Origin: Ligula intestinalis
Taxonomy: Eukaryota > Platyhelminthes > Cestoda > Diphyllobothriidea > Diphyllobothriidae
Length of the DNA stretch: 64,000 nt
Direction of reading: 5' to 3'
NCBI GenBank assembly: GCA_036362985.1
Contig: JAYGXS010000001.1
Location: 74,681,600 to 74,745,599 of the forward strand
Notes under the pieces: generated by a model
What the model saw: the letters and a program-made list of their open reading frames with translations, nothing else
Told to the model about the DNA's origin: nothing
Databases searched by the model: none
Position numbers and translations under genes: made by a program
In this document: positions 47,485-59,144 of the stretch, in pieces
Numbering within the stretch: the first letter of the stretch is position 1
How the letters are laid out: the number at the start of each line of letters is the position of its first letter

Positions 47485-47490
47485 TTTAAT
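47485..47490 (-). promoter_or_regulatory. Candidate polyadenylation signal ATTAAA for SmD3
   Basis: ATTAAA on the - strand about 35 nt after the stop codon of SmD3 exon 3, in CATTTTTATTAAACTTTC. Confidence 0.6.
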
Positions 47491-47525
47491 AAAAATGCGG
47501 ACTTTGTACAACTCAGTGTCTATTC

Positions 47526-47989
47526 TCAACGTCGAAAAGCTGGAGCTGGAGGTACGCCCCGAGCACCACGAAGTGGACGAGCTCTTCCGCGAACTAAAAG
47601 TATTAATGAGTTGACAATTAAATAGTAATTCACCTCCAGCCCTGACAATAACATTTTTCCCGCGTCCTGTGCCGAGGCCACGTGCACCGAGAGGGCGTTT
47701 GAGCATCGGTGAGTTTTTCAGCATATCGGGCAAAATTAGAAATCTAAAAATTCACATCAATCGAAAACCGATGCACAAACCTGATTTTGCTTCCCCGAAT
47801 ATAAACATGTTGAAGGCTCGACGTTTTTCCGTCCCTGGCAGTCATGATAATATCCTGCAGATGAACGTTCATATTATCTTCAGCTTCAATAAGTTTCCCG
47901 CGGAATATCTCCCCGTTTATTGTTTCCAGCGTTATTACGTGCCCTTCAGCATCATGTAATACCTTAATGGGAACGCCGACCGATGTCAT
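47526..47989 (-). CDS. SNRPD3: Small nuclear ribonucleoprotein SmD3 (3 exons)
   Basis: Join on the - strand: 47989-47781, 47743-47634, 47593-47526, giving 128 residues (human SmD3 has 126). SmD3 is part of the heptameric Sm ring on U1, U2, U4 and U5 snRNAs. Seen: the Sm1 motif [20 protein letters not shown] with [16 protein letters not shown], and the Sm2 motif [10 protein letters not shown] continuing across the first junction as [14 protein letters not shown], exactly the SmD3 order. The tail is RG-rich (GRGK then [13 protein letters not shown]), the type methylated in SmD proteins. The start at 47989 ([10 protein letters not shown]) matches the family; the frame runs open further upstream, which is taken as 5' UTR. 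Both introns keep the frame and have GT-AG ends. Confidence 0.96.
47594..47633 (-). other. SmD3 intron 2, 40 nt
   Basis: GTGAATTACT...AATACTTTTAG. Removing it joins VRAG to VRGRARP, restoring the RG-rich tail; reading through it leaves the RG repeat frame. Confidence 0.9.
47744..47780 (-). other. SmD3 intron 1, 37 nt
   Basis: GTTTGTGCAT...GAATTTTTAG. Splicing restores [13 protein letters not shown], a nearly invariant SmD3 segment. At 37 nt it is close to the smallest introns known in animals. Confidence 0.93.
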
Positions 47990-48051
47990 TGTGAAACGAA
48001 AATTCAAAGTAGCGCCGGGGACAGTGCCTTCGGAAAACAAATGAAGTCCAA

Positions 48052-48318
48052 ATGAAAGTTTTATTTATTCAGGTGTTCACATGTGTCTTTATTTTCTCTG
48101 CCGCATTTTGCGGATCAAAGAATGAAGTGATAATGAGTGGGTTTTCGTCTGAAATTGCAATCAAGCTCACGAGAGCCTCTAATCCAATTAGGTTTACAGA
48201 GGATTGGATCCTTCATTACCTTCAATGGCTGAATAGACTGAGATCATTTTTAATTAAACGCCTACTTCCTTTCGTTATACATCTACGAACGCTTGATCCA
48301 TATAGAGGAAGGTTATGA
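48052..48318 (+). CDS. Small ORF with signal peptide, unknown function
   Basis: 88 codons. The N-terminus [22 protein letters not shown] looks like a textbook cleaved signal peptide, with a short basic start, a hydrophobic core and small residues before a likely cut near AFC/GS. The rest is amphipathic with a hydrophobic stretch near [12 protein letters not shown]. It starts 62 bp from the SmD3 start codon in the opposite direction. No homologue recognised; a chance frame is a real possibility. Confidence 0.3.
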   Translation: MKVLFIQVFTCVFIFSAAFCGSKNEVIMSGFSSEIAIKLTRASNPIRFTEDWILHYLQWLNRLRSFLIKRLLPFVIHLRTLDPYRGRL

Positions 48319-48319
48319 C

Positions 48320-49319
48320 CACCTCATTCAATGCAACGTACAGTTTCTTATAGACCTCTGGGCGCTCATTCTCTCATTTAAGCTATTAAAGACCTGATAG
48401 ACGCTCGCGAACTACAGTGCTAACAGGATCAAAAGACTGTGGCACATATCAATTAAAAATAATTTGCAGTTTTCCACTTAAGTTGAAATGAGTTTTACGA
48501 ATGACGAACACTTGGATAATATATTATAGTATACTTTCACTTATTCACAGAAATTACCGATGAGGTATACATTTCGAAAAATGCAACATATTACAGATTT
48601 TAAAATTTTTGACCAGTTTTAGGCAGGACTTCGACCTACAGATTCACGATTGTCATCGACATGCCCTTTTGGATTTATAGTCGCACGTTCAAACTTGCAA
48701 GTACTGTTATCATATGATTCGCTATGATTCTCTATAAAGGATCATTTGTCTTTTATTTATCGCACAATTATTTCACGGTGCTGTAACTCTGCAAGCATCA
48801 GCCCTGGATTGGACGGGACTTGAGGACGGGTTTTCAACACACATTGCCCCGCCTCCAGAAAATATGTTTGCAGTGTACACCTCTTTTTTCTGAGTTTAAC
48901 TCCCGGTTTGATAGTTTTATCTAGGAATGTTAGTCAGTAATGGTTATTGATACTTTTCTTGGAAAAAAATGTGTACAGTTAATATATTTCGTCCATAAAG
49001 GTCCTCGGCCCTGACTTCCCCCATCTCCAGCTCCGCCTTATCCGGGGCCGTGTATTGGCAGGGGAGATTTAACAGTAAATTTGACATGAGTACGTTCATA
49101 CTGTAGTTTGACCAGCGGAAACGATGCTGCACGTCAGCTACTCCCAGTAAATTTTGCCGGAGGGCGGGATGAATCAATCGCCACTCACCAATCTTTTGCC
49201 ATGTCTATAGATTCGGATCTGAATTTTTCAACTACTCTAGATGAGTGTGACAGAATACATTAAAATTACTATCAGGCTTTTATGGCAGTCTTGTCTTGTA
49301 TTCACTAGTCTGTCCTCAG
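48320..49319. other. Gene-free interval
   Basis: No recognisable coding or repeat content. Confidence 0.4.
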
Positions 49320-50150
49320 TTCGGCGAACAGTCTGGTCAAATGAACGGCTGTGCTGAGCACAACGCAGTCCTAACGTGGCGACAGCCTCACGTCACAACC
49401 CACTATGTACTTTGACATGGACGCTAGCGGGTTCACCATTGGCGCGATCTTTCCCATGAGGATGAAGACGGAGTCAAACACCAAGTGTGCTTCGGGTGTA
49501 AAAAACTGACCAATAACGAACGTAACTCGTACACTTTTCGCCGGGAGTTACTGGGGATTGTCTCGCTTATCCGACAGTGCAAGCACCTCAGTAGTGGTCG
49601 ACAACATCGATCACCATGCATTACATGGCTCCAAACCAACAAGGACCACATGGCTACATTTGCCCGCTGGTAATAATTCCTACATGATTTCGATTTTAAA
49701 TTCCACTTTCATCCACGTCATAAGCACCGAAACGCCGAGGCCTTCTCTTGCCTTTAAATTAACCCGTCGTCCGAAGAGGACACTCATCCTCCGAGGATGA
49801 AAGTGATTCTCATATTCGAGCCAACACGACACACGTGGTCGACAGATAAGGGAAGCGTCCCCGACGCCATCATCATATTTTACAAGGATTATCTAAAACG
49901 TCTGAGCGTGACATAAAAGGATATATTCAAAACACCCGACTTCCACTCAATCAATGCCCCCATCTCTTCATCGAGATCGATATATTATTCTGGTGAAACC
50001 CCACCTCCCGTCACTTACGTCCAGTAGGATCAGGCTGTCTGGTTCAGCCTGTCCTCAACTACCTCCACTCGGAACTAGGCCACTGCGGTCAACGTTGGGC
50101 AGGGGTGGCTGTTCGGGCGCTTCTTTTGGAATTTATGTTTGTTAACGCTA
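49320..50150 (+). pseudogene. Gypsy-type LTR retrotransposon pol remnant (RNase H to integrase)
   Basis: Frames in order: HYVLDMDASGFTIGAIF (the TDAS-type RNase H start), then CKKLTNNERNSYTFRRELLG with IRQCKHL (the KL..ERNYST..REL.A block). Near 50020 comes VLNYLHSELGHCGQRW, resembling the integrase His-rich zinc-binding start. Frameshifts separate the parts, and no LTRs were located. Confidence 0.7.
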
Positions 50151-50849
50151 GGAAGGCACTAGCTATAAAAACTGAATTTCGCAAAAATAATTATGCCGAT
50201 GTGCGCAGGTAAAATGTACAAATTTGTGATAGTGTCAGCAAAAATGGTCCTTTTAGGGCAATATCTGGAGATGTTTTGCAATTAATGGTTAACTAGAAAA
50301 TATGCAGTTAAAAAACTCCTTCAATGAAAATGGAGACATATAAGTTAGCGTGCATCCATTTTCAAAAAAGCGTGTAGGAGAAAGAAAATATGATTAGGAA
50401 AATAGGATAGAGTTATACAGTAGGCTAACACTACAATAGCCGTTAATAATGTGCTACTAAAATATGTGTTTAGTTCGCTCATGGTTGTTAATATGCATCA
50501 CATGAAATCTCGCGAAGAAACATCAGTTTACGTAGGGCCCTGATATCTCAGGGCCAAAATGGAATTTCGATGATCGCCAATAGCTAACGAAACAGGTGCA
50601 GTTCAGACTTAGTACATCCATATGGCTTCCATCGTTTGAATGGCTGCTTGGTTATGGAGGCATCTAGGTTCTAGGGGGACATGAGACAAAAAAATTAATT
50701 TCAAATGGATCTTCTAAATTTGCAATGATCCTTTCTCTGAGTCATTTTGAGAGCTGCTCGGAAAACATAAGAAGAATAAAAGGTTAATAGAATCAGTGTT
50801 AAGATAAATGAGCAGTCTTCGCTCGAAAGCAGATAGACTAGTTGACGAC
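50151..50849. other. Gene-free interval
   Basis: AT-rich, nothing recognised. Confidence 0.4.
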
Positions 50850-51754
50850 TTTATTTGAATTGGCAAGTTATTCCAAATAAAGCAATATCTGGAAGCGAAG
50901 AACGAAGAGCGTATAGATGAGGAGGATGTGGGTGAGGTATAATGAGTGCGGAATTTCTTAACTTGTAAGGACGACTGACGGAAAGCTGGAGGCGATTTGT
51001 ACTATTCTTAAGGCGAAAAAGGAGACAAAAGCCTGCTCCCGATCTCCTGACCGTAAGAAATTTCAGTTTGTTAATTGGCATCTATTTGAGTAGGAATTAT
51101 TTTAAAATGTTGGATACAACAGTTTTCTTGTTAAATGTCGTTCGAAATTTAAAATTTTTAAGCGAAAAGATATGTTCATCAGACCGAAGAATGGGCAAAA
51201 GTATGGAAGAATGGAATCAAAACATGCGATAAAGTCTTAATTTCGTTCCAGGAAGGTAGAAATCATAAGAAATAGAGCCGCAAATCTGTGCGGCTTTGAC
51301 CGTAATTCTATTTGCGTGAGGCGAAAGATCTAATGTATTGGTGTGTGTAATTCCTTCATGTTGGAACATTCAGTCATTGAGCAACCTTAAAAAATAACAG
51401 GTTGTGGCCGCTTTTCAGACCCAAAGCACACGTATCGGCACTTAGTAGGTGAGAACTCCATCTGCCACGTGGAGCTTTACGCAGAAAGCATGTCCAAATC
51501 CGAATAAATTTGTTCTGAGCATCGCACAGCCGTAGAGTTGGAGAAGGAATAAACACAATTAAGATCATCAACATGAGTATACGATTGAGAATTTTCAACT
51601 CTCAATGAAATGTCCTTTACGTAAAGCAAGAACAACAGAGGACCTAACGCGGTACCTTAAAGGACAGCATTGCAAATTGCGGTAGCAAAAGACAATGAGA
51701 ATCCCACTAAGGCCTTTTGTTAACGTTTAGATAGGTATGATCCGATAAAGTCAG

Positions 51755-51757
51755 TAA
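51755..51757 (+). repeat. Target-site duplication TAA, left
   Basis: TAA directly before CCCTAATGGC; partner at 52555-52557. Confidence 0.7.
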
Positions 51758-52554
51758 CCCTAATGGCAATGTTCCGGAACCAAAGGTTAAAGTGGTTCCA
51801 GTGCAACCAAAGGTCCCACTTTGATCCCACTGCGCCGTGATTGCGTATATGGGTGGTATTCCGTGCACTGGTCCTAGTAGTCTACAAGCTGTCATCAAAA
51901 TCGATGTTCGAACACCCGCACACAAGCTCACACGTCCACCTGAGAAAAGCCCTACGCGCACGCACGCCTCCTGCATTTGCTACCTCCCCCCTCTCCAAAT
52001 GCGGCACCTGGATCGATGCTTTGCTCTGACAACTTTTGCCAGCGTATACCTAGGGCGAAAACCCCGTGTTCAGGGCGCACGCGTTAAAATAGGGGGGGGG
52101 GAGGTGGGGGTCTGTGGGTAGAGGGGTAGGGGGTAACTACGTGCATCAAGTGCAGTCTGAGCAGACTTGGTTATAACGCCTACCCCTCTACCCCCAGACC
52201 CTCACCCCCCTATTTGAACGCGTGTGCCCTGAACACGGGTTTTTCACCCTAGGCATACGCTGGCTAAAGTTGCCAGAGCAAAGCATTGATCCAAGCGCTG
52301 CATTTGGAGAGGAGTAGGTAGTAAATGCAGGAGACGTGCGTGCGCGTAGGGCTTTTCTAGGGAGGACGTGTGAGCTTGTGTGTGGGTGTTCGACCATTGA
52401 TTTTGATGACAGCTTGTAGACTAATAGGGCCAGTGCATGGAATACCGCCCATATACGCAATCACGGCGCAGTGGGACCAAAGTGGAACCAAAATGGGACC
52501 TTTGGTTCCACTGGAACCACTTAAATCTTTGGTTCCGGAACATTGCCACTAGGG
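51758..52554. mobile_element. 797-bp foldback element with long inverted arms
   Basis: Termini CCCTAATGGCAATGTTCCGG and its reverse complement CCGGAACATTGCCACTAGGG. The arms (about 51758-52118 and 52185-52554) are reverse complements at roughly 90 percent identity by eye. They include GGTTCCAGTG-AACCAAAGGTCCCA, GCGTATATGGG and GGGGTAGAGGGGTAG stretches. The right arm has an extra 16-20 nt duplication of the CCAAAGTGGAACC motif. A 3-bp TAA duplication flanks it, as in PIF/Harbinger-type MITEs. It has no coding capacity. Confidence 0.9.
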
Positions 52555-53989
52555 TAAGAGGTCAGCGAAATTCTACAGCCTCTAGTTTGGCTAGAAACCG
52601 CCTATGAGGTACTTTATCAAATGCTTTTCTTATAGCAAAATAGATAAATACCACAGATAAATGATCCTTACGGAGAGAGTTAAGTAGACTTAGAGAACTC
52701 ATATGGCATATTTCACAAGACCGGTTGGGTAAAAAGCCATGTTGTGAGGGATTGAGAATCTGATTGCGTTTGCAGTTACCGCACCTAGTTACTTAATTAG
52801 CACGTGGACCTACCCAACAGAGAAAATAATTGTGAGCTAGCTGCAGCCAACTTATTCGCCTGTTTATACAGCACAGCTGAAAAAGTTCAATATGATCTCG
52901 TGGACCAAAAAACTTAAAATGCGGTTAGGATTCTGCTTTCTGACTGGAAGAAAGCCAACATGAACCATATATATAAAGATAGCGATCTCATAGGTAGATC
53001 TTAGCGCGCTCCCATTGTTGACGCCCAATCGGAGTGACACTCATTTTCAATGGCATTCCGAGTCCCGTTTTGTTTTTAATATACGACTGCCCGCGTTACC
53101 CAAACTGCGAGAGAGTAACGCTGGCTGGTGACCTGAAGTACCTGTAATCAGCAGTAAAGCCAGAAGATGCACTACCATTGTACAATAGCCTAGACCTTCT
53201 ACAGTAATTGTGTTATAGTTCATCAAGCTCAACAAACGCCACATTGTTCGATTTTGATCTAGCAACAAGAGAACAATAACCGCTGAATATCACTCCTTGT
53301 CTAGATATCAAAAACTCGAATCCGGTAACGAGGTAAGAGACTGTGGGTGGATGACGTCTGCTCTCACAATCGCCTCACTGCACCAAGGTGTTAAAGAATG
53401 CCATGGATATCGTAGGCGCAATCACGAGATTCCTCCTCAATCTCGATGGAGGGCTTTTCACTTAAGCGGTTGGCATGTCTGTTCGCCAAACATAGGAGGA
53501 ATGCGTGCAGGCGTGGCGCCGCTAAAAGAACCAAGATAACACGCTTTTGGGGAAGGTTCAACGAAGAGCGACCAGCCTGATCGTCAGATTAGGAGATCAA
53601 GACGGCGAAAAAGCTCAGTTTCACATCTCTCTCATAAGCAATATGAAGGGGCTAGGCTCTTGAACTTGAGAATCGTCAAGCGACTAGACAATCGTCTTCA
53701 TTTTGGAGATATTTTAACGGTCACAGATAAAAAAATAATAATGGACAAACGATGCCAAATTTGAAGGGTGGACCTCTTAGAGTAAGTCCGAAACAGACTC
53801 TATCGACCTATTCCCATTTTCTGTCACCCCCTCCCTGCTTATATATACACTCGTATTAAAATGGTCACTCTAAATAAAGAATGCTACAGAGAAGCTAATA
53901 ATGTCATTTCAATGATCAACCAGCGACAAGGCAAATGCTGGTAGACACATTTATGAAAATTACACAAATAAATGTTACTGAAATATATA

Positions 53990-55690
53990 CAGTAGTGTTT
54001 TAACATAAAGCGTTAAGATGATGTTGGTCCGATGGCATTACGGAGCCTACTGACATACATAGCCGGCTTCCTCTAAAAGCTCCTGCGGATGCGGACATAA
54101 CGACGTTCGCAGGTAGGACATTTACATTTTCCACCATACTGTTGAAAAAATCAATTCTGTATGCAGCATGGCCCAGGCCACGCACATTTTGACTGAATAA
54201 CCTCGCAGGTTCATTCTAGTTTCTTAATCGAGGTCTCCCAGCATAGGGCAGCATTCCTGACCGCGCATAATGCGGAATGTTTGTATCAGGTCACCTCATA
54301 GCTACCGGTAACTCAAAGAAAGGAGACCAAAATTAGATAAATTTGCCCCAGAATGTAATGAGCCCCGTCTAGTTGCAAGTTTGGTTGTGATCCTTAAAAC
54401 GTTTTTGAGAATGCTGAGGTCCTTAGCGGCCCAGGATCTCCACTCTTAGATGGCGGACTTTAGTTACGGACGCAAACATGTTTGAAAGACTTTAGCTAAG
54501 CCATTCTCATCGAAGGAAGGTAAAACCCGCTTGAAGAGCTACAGGGCTGATGTTTTAGATTTGGCTACCTTCGAACAGTGCAGTGAAACTTTAAGAAAAA
54601 TCGTGCTCCACAAACGCAAGTCCTTCTGGGCGTCCCCTTCTTGCAATGATATCCCAGCCAGCCGACAAACCACGCAGTTCTGAGAGCTAGTTCCGCCGAC
54701 TAGTAGAATGTTGCATTTGGTCACGCCAAACAGCAAAATCCAGTCATCCGGCCATTGCTAACTCAAGTCGGTTTAAGTTTGCCTGCAAACGTTCTTCAGA
54801 ATTCCCAGTTCGGACGATGCTCCAAATCTTTATATACTCGAATGCACAATACAATTCATGGACGCGGTTGTTGGCACATATAAAGGTCAGAATAGGCCCA
54901 AGAACCTAACTTCGAGGAACACCACTCTCAACCGCAAATACTGCCGACTGCTGGCCATTGAAATGGACCAGTACCGAGAAGCGATGAAGAGGCTTTGAAG
55001 TTTGTACAGCAGACGCTGGTGAGGCACACTATCATAGGCCTTCTTGAGATCGACATAGACTGCATGCACCGTATTCCTCCCATCAACTGCCCTAATTCGG
55101 CGCTCTAAAAACTGGAGTAAGTTTGCCAAACAGGACCTGCCTCTAGGTCATCCATGTTGGAACTCGAAAAGCAGATTGATTTGTTCTAAACCCTGCACTA
55201 ATTATCTGTTTATCATTATTTTTCTATAATTTCGCAGCAAATGGAGGTGAGGAAAACTAGACTGCAAGTTTCTACAGAGACTTGAATTGCCCCTTTATGC
55301 AGTGACATAATCCACGCGGGGTTCCAATCGGCTGGGGGACAGCCGCCCTCGAAAAATGCATGGAAGAGCATAGGGAGGGTTTTGGCAACTCACTGAAGAG
55401 CTCCTATATAATTGGGATCCTATATGATTGTATGAGATCTCTCCCGTTATAAAATCCACTCGTAACCAGGCACACAACCTATCGTATCTGCAATTGAGCA
55501 TACAAAGGCTGAGTGGTGCCAACACCACAGCAGATCTTAATACACAAGTATTTAATGTGGAGATCATCCTAAACAATGCAAGACTGTGGCTTAAAAATAA
55601 GTTCTTTGCCGAAATGTCTCTCACGGAACCCTTCGTAATTGGAGCGGAACTGACCTGTTTAATGAAGTATTGCTGAACATGCATAGGTTT
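53990..55690 (-). pseudogene. Second CR1-like LINE reverse transcriptase remnant
   Basis: Read on the - strand: LPCIFRGRLSPSRLEPRVDY (RT entry block), QHG..RGRSCLANLLQFLE, VYVDLKKAYDSVPHQRLL, SGVPRS-stop-VLGP, IKIWSIVR, CNILLVGGTSS, AQKDLRLW and, near 54.1 kb, RIDFFNSMVENVNVLPANVV, the C-terminal FF..RV...WN.LP..VV block. Order and spacing match the RT-to-C-terminus of CR1-like LINEs. Several stops and frameshifts; no endonuclease domain recognised. Confidence 0.85.
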
Positions 55691-57100
55691 TTATATCTAA
55701 AAGCCATACAGTCAGTTTCGGAAAGAAACACTACAGGCCTTAGAAACATCGAAGAGGTGCCAATTCCACTCCCCACCTTATACCTGCATAGGAAACCGGG
55801 TCGGTAAATAGTTTTAACATTACTTACAAGCGAATATCGAGTAAAGAATCCAATCTCCAAAGAGCGACAGACAGGCGTAATTTACTGCATCTCACGAAAT
55901 AATTTATCTCGCGTGTTTAGTGCTCATATGGGTGTACTCCTGGACTCTTGTGTTAACCACGTATTAAAAACACAAACTGGTTGTACTCTATCTTTTTTCT
56001 CACACTCGAAAGTCAGCAACGCTTTATCTGGGACTCCACTAATGTCGATACCATGGCCAAATCATAACAGGCATGAGGATTTCTCTAGTTTTTTCCTCCA
56101 TTACAGGAAGTATCGATCGTCATTTCCGCCTGTCCGTTCACTAATGGAGTATCCGAGCGCGGTGCACTGACCCACCGGGTCCATCCTACGGTAGATATCT
56201 CACAGAAAATGCCGAAATTTGTGAAAGATAGATAGTCATTTACAAACCGACATAAATGGATGTACGAAAACTGGGGAATAGTAGTGAACAACTTTGAACG
56301 CCTTAAACACTTTCAGGAACTATAATAAGTACTTAGAAATTGCTTAGAAATATCACGATTTTAAAGTTGCCTAAAATTCTGAAAACGTGAAATATCACTG
56401 TAACTGTGACCAATAAACGCGAATTTATTTGTCCAGTGAAATCGCAACCCTAACATTTTGCGAATATTAAAAGCAATTCCCTTTCGCCAAATTTCTTTAT
56501 AAACATTTCTGGCATTGGATTGAAATTAGTTTTTTCATGTCTTCGAAATTATTGCAAATACCCCACGATTTTCTGTGTTTTCAATCTTTATTTCCGTAAA
56601 TTTAGATTATTTTCGACGGGTTTATCAAAATATTTCTTAAAAGCATTTACTGAAGAAGCGAGTTTTTGGATATTGCTTCCTATGAAGGTGATGGTTTTGG
56701 TCATACGGTAGGTGAGCTAACTAATGGAAAGTCATTATCGAAATTTGATTTAGCAGTTTAACGTCTTGTTATTGGGCTTGCAATTTTGATTTGTTTACTT
56801 GATTTGGGGCTCCGAACGCCTTTTAATAACGCCATCTTGTAAAAATCATGAACGAAAGTATTACTTCTTGCATTTATTTGGTAGCAAATAACGGTTTCTT
56901 CAACTTTTATCCTTAACAAAAATGTAGTTGTAAAAAGTTTCCAACTATGAGCTTTTTTTAAACCATGAAATATCCTCTGATAAAACACGATGTGTCCATT
57001 AAATAATGCTACTTGTAAAGTGTGCAACATGGCCCATATCTATCAAAATGTTAGATGAGCCCTAAATGATCCCTTCCTAATCTGTCTGTATAAACTTGAT
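55691..57100. other. Gene-free interval, AT-rich
   Basis: No gene recognised; AT-rich, without clear repeat boundaries. Confidence 0.4.
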
Positions 57101-57109
57101 AAAAGAGAT

Positions 57110-57530
57110 TTTGTAGCTTTGTGCGGTTCCTACTCCGTTTTTGATTGGCTGGTGTTAAGAGTCACAGGTGAGATTGAAACGGTGTCAGCGGCTTCTACGC
57201 GCGTTTGTCCGTACCGCACTCACTCTGTAGGCACGCGCGCGCGCGCCAATGGCATGCGCGTGTGTGTTTCTCTACTGTTCTATCGCCTGACTGCTTTCAT
57301 TGTTTGGAAGGAAGCCAGCCTAGCCGTAAATTACTTGACCTCACGACAGAACCCCGTCGATTTCGACGATGGGCACCGCGTGCTCCAACAGCCGCAGCAA
57401 ACGCTGAAGCAAGGGCTAACTCCGCTGCCTCCGGCTATTGAACACTTAAGTGTGCACGACTTGAATTTAAAGTGACGGTGCGTTTTGCGGCTTGCGTCAA
57501 GAGACGTGACACCAAATAAATAATGCAAGA
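57110..57530 (+). repeat. Dispersed repeat sharing a module with the 30.13 kb element
   Basis: CGTCGATTTCGACGATGGGC through CAGCCGCAGCAAACGCTGA (57354-57410) matches 30141-30205 closely. The flanking CGCGCGCGCGCC run and GATTGGCTGG are not shared. The open frame across it is not a gene. Confidence 0.65.
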
Positions 57531-57654
57531 GTCAAACAAAAAAACAAATTCAACCTTTTCTGAGAACATTCCTATGTAGTTTGCTGAACTCAACCATACT
57601 TATCAAATCTGTTTTTGCTTTTATCTAAATTACCGCTAAAAACCGAAAAAAAGT

Positions 57655-58700
57655 TCTCAGAACGAGCTTCTTGCGGACAATTACGTCTACCTAAGAGACA
57701 ATGTCCTTAACGAGGGGGGTAATATTGATCGCGGTCAACTTCTCATCTTACCCTCAAGCCACACTGGGTCACCTCGCTATATGCAGAGAAAACTCAAAAT
57801 GCTTTAGTTTACGTTAGGCGTTTTGAACGCCCAGATCTATTTATTATATGCACCCCATGCAACCCATCTTGGCCTGAAATTGCTGCTGAACTGTTCCCCG
57901 GTCAAATGACCAAGGATCGCCATGATTTGTCGGCGCGGGTATTTCAGCCGAAATTGAAAAGCATGATGAAACTCAGCACTAGATTTAAAATTTTCGGTGC
58001 GTTTCGGTGCCACATGTACACTGTCGAGTGGCAAAAGATAGGACTAGCTTACGCACACATTTTTAGGCTGGCTGCAGGAAAAATTGCGTTCTGCTAATGT
58101 TGACAGAATTCGTATGTGCAGAGTTGGCCGACCTGGCGGCTGACCCTGTTCTGTTTGAAACCGTCAAAACGTAGATAGTGCATGGTCCATGTGGTGAGCT
58201 GAACTCCAGCAGCCATTGCACCAAAAAAGTATCCCGAGCGGTTCATTGCCACAGCTCATACTGACGTAGACGGCTACCCTCTGTACAGACGAAGACGGCC
58301 TGAGATTGGTGGGTTCACAGCTGTTGTCAATGCAAGGCGACACGGACGTGTGGGAATCGATAACCGTTGGATTGTGCCGTACGCCCACATCAACGTTGAT
58401 TTTTTCAACTGTGTAAAGTTGCCCGGGCGCTTTTTAATGTTGATGTCCCCTCCTACTACAATTGGAAACAACACACGTGGGCCCGGCGAAAGAAAATAAT
58501 GGCGATTGAAGGACATTCAGAATCAAATGCGATTTTAAACTGGGTCAGATTTACATTATTCATCCATCTAAACAAAACTGTTACTTCCTACGAATGCTTC
58601 TTCACGAGGTTCAGGGTCCAACATATTTTTAAGATCTTCGAACGGCGGATCTTTCTTTGTGTTCAACTAACAGAGAAGCCTGCATGATGCGTGGTTTACT
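57655..58700 (+). pseudogene. Helitron Rep (HUH endonuclease) domain pseudogene
   Basis: Motifs in order: NELLADNYVYLRDN, LPSSHTGSPRYMQ, PDLFIICTPCNPSWPE, VEWQKIGLAYAHIF, IVHGPCGELN, DGYPLYRRRRPE and IDNRWIVPY, then after shifts CYFLRMLLHEVQGP and ACMMRGLLENDNHW. These are the conserved blocks of Helitron replication proteins. The two-His signature (normally PHAHIL) reads AYAHIF, so one metal-binding His is lost. At least three frame changes and several stops. Confidence 0.88.
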
Positions 58701-59144
58701 TGAAAATGACAATCATTGGGAGAATACCATTGCTAAGGCTGTTATAACTAACACTTCAAACCAACTACTGCGCCTCCTTGCTTTGTTGATTAGGAGTTGT
58801 GAGTTGACCTGCCCTTGTGGCCTGTAATTAGAGTTTAGAAATGATGTGTCTGAAGACGACTGGTTTCAGGTGTAGTTGCAAAAATGGCGATGCTTGCATC
58901 GAATGTAATTCCGCCATCTTCAACATGGTCCTAAGTTCCATTGAGGACATCTTGGTTGGCGTGGGTGGTGAGCAACTTCATACACACGGATTCCCTCTGC
59001 TTGACAGAAGCGTTGGAGATCAGCTCCCCACTGAACTGTAACGTGAGCTTTGCTACAATGTTACCGAGATGGCAGCATACGTTGCTCTGAACAAATCAAG
59101 GTAACTGGTCAACCAACTGCACACGTTCAACACCATTCTCAAGA

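Larger units (their letters stand above)
50850..52990 (-). pseudogene. CR1/Jockey-like LINE reverse transcriptase remnant, split by a foldback element
   Basis: On the - strand in order: HGFLPNRSCE (52.74 kb), RKAFDKVPHRRFLAKLEAVEF (52.6 kb), then the 797-nt insertion, then FIGSYLSKR (51.74 kb), ALGPLLFLLYVKDISL (51.64 kb), HVDDLNCVYS (the xxDD box, 51.57 kb) and WQMEFSPTKCRYVCFGS (51.45 kb). Stops and shifts show it is dead. The boundaries outside the RT core are estimates. Confidence 0.85.

Noticed and set aside
49433..49651. - strand frame at 49.4-49.65 kb
   Set aside because: Antisense shadow of the Gypsy RNase H segment.
57119..57475. 118-codon frame upstream of the Helitron
   Set aside because: It lies within a dispersed repeat shared with 30.1 kb; no relation to Helitron Rep.
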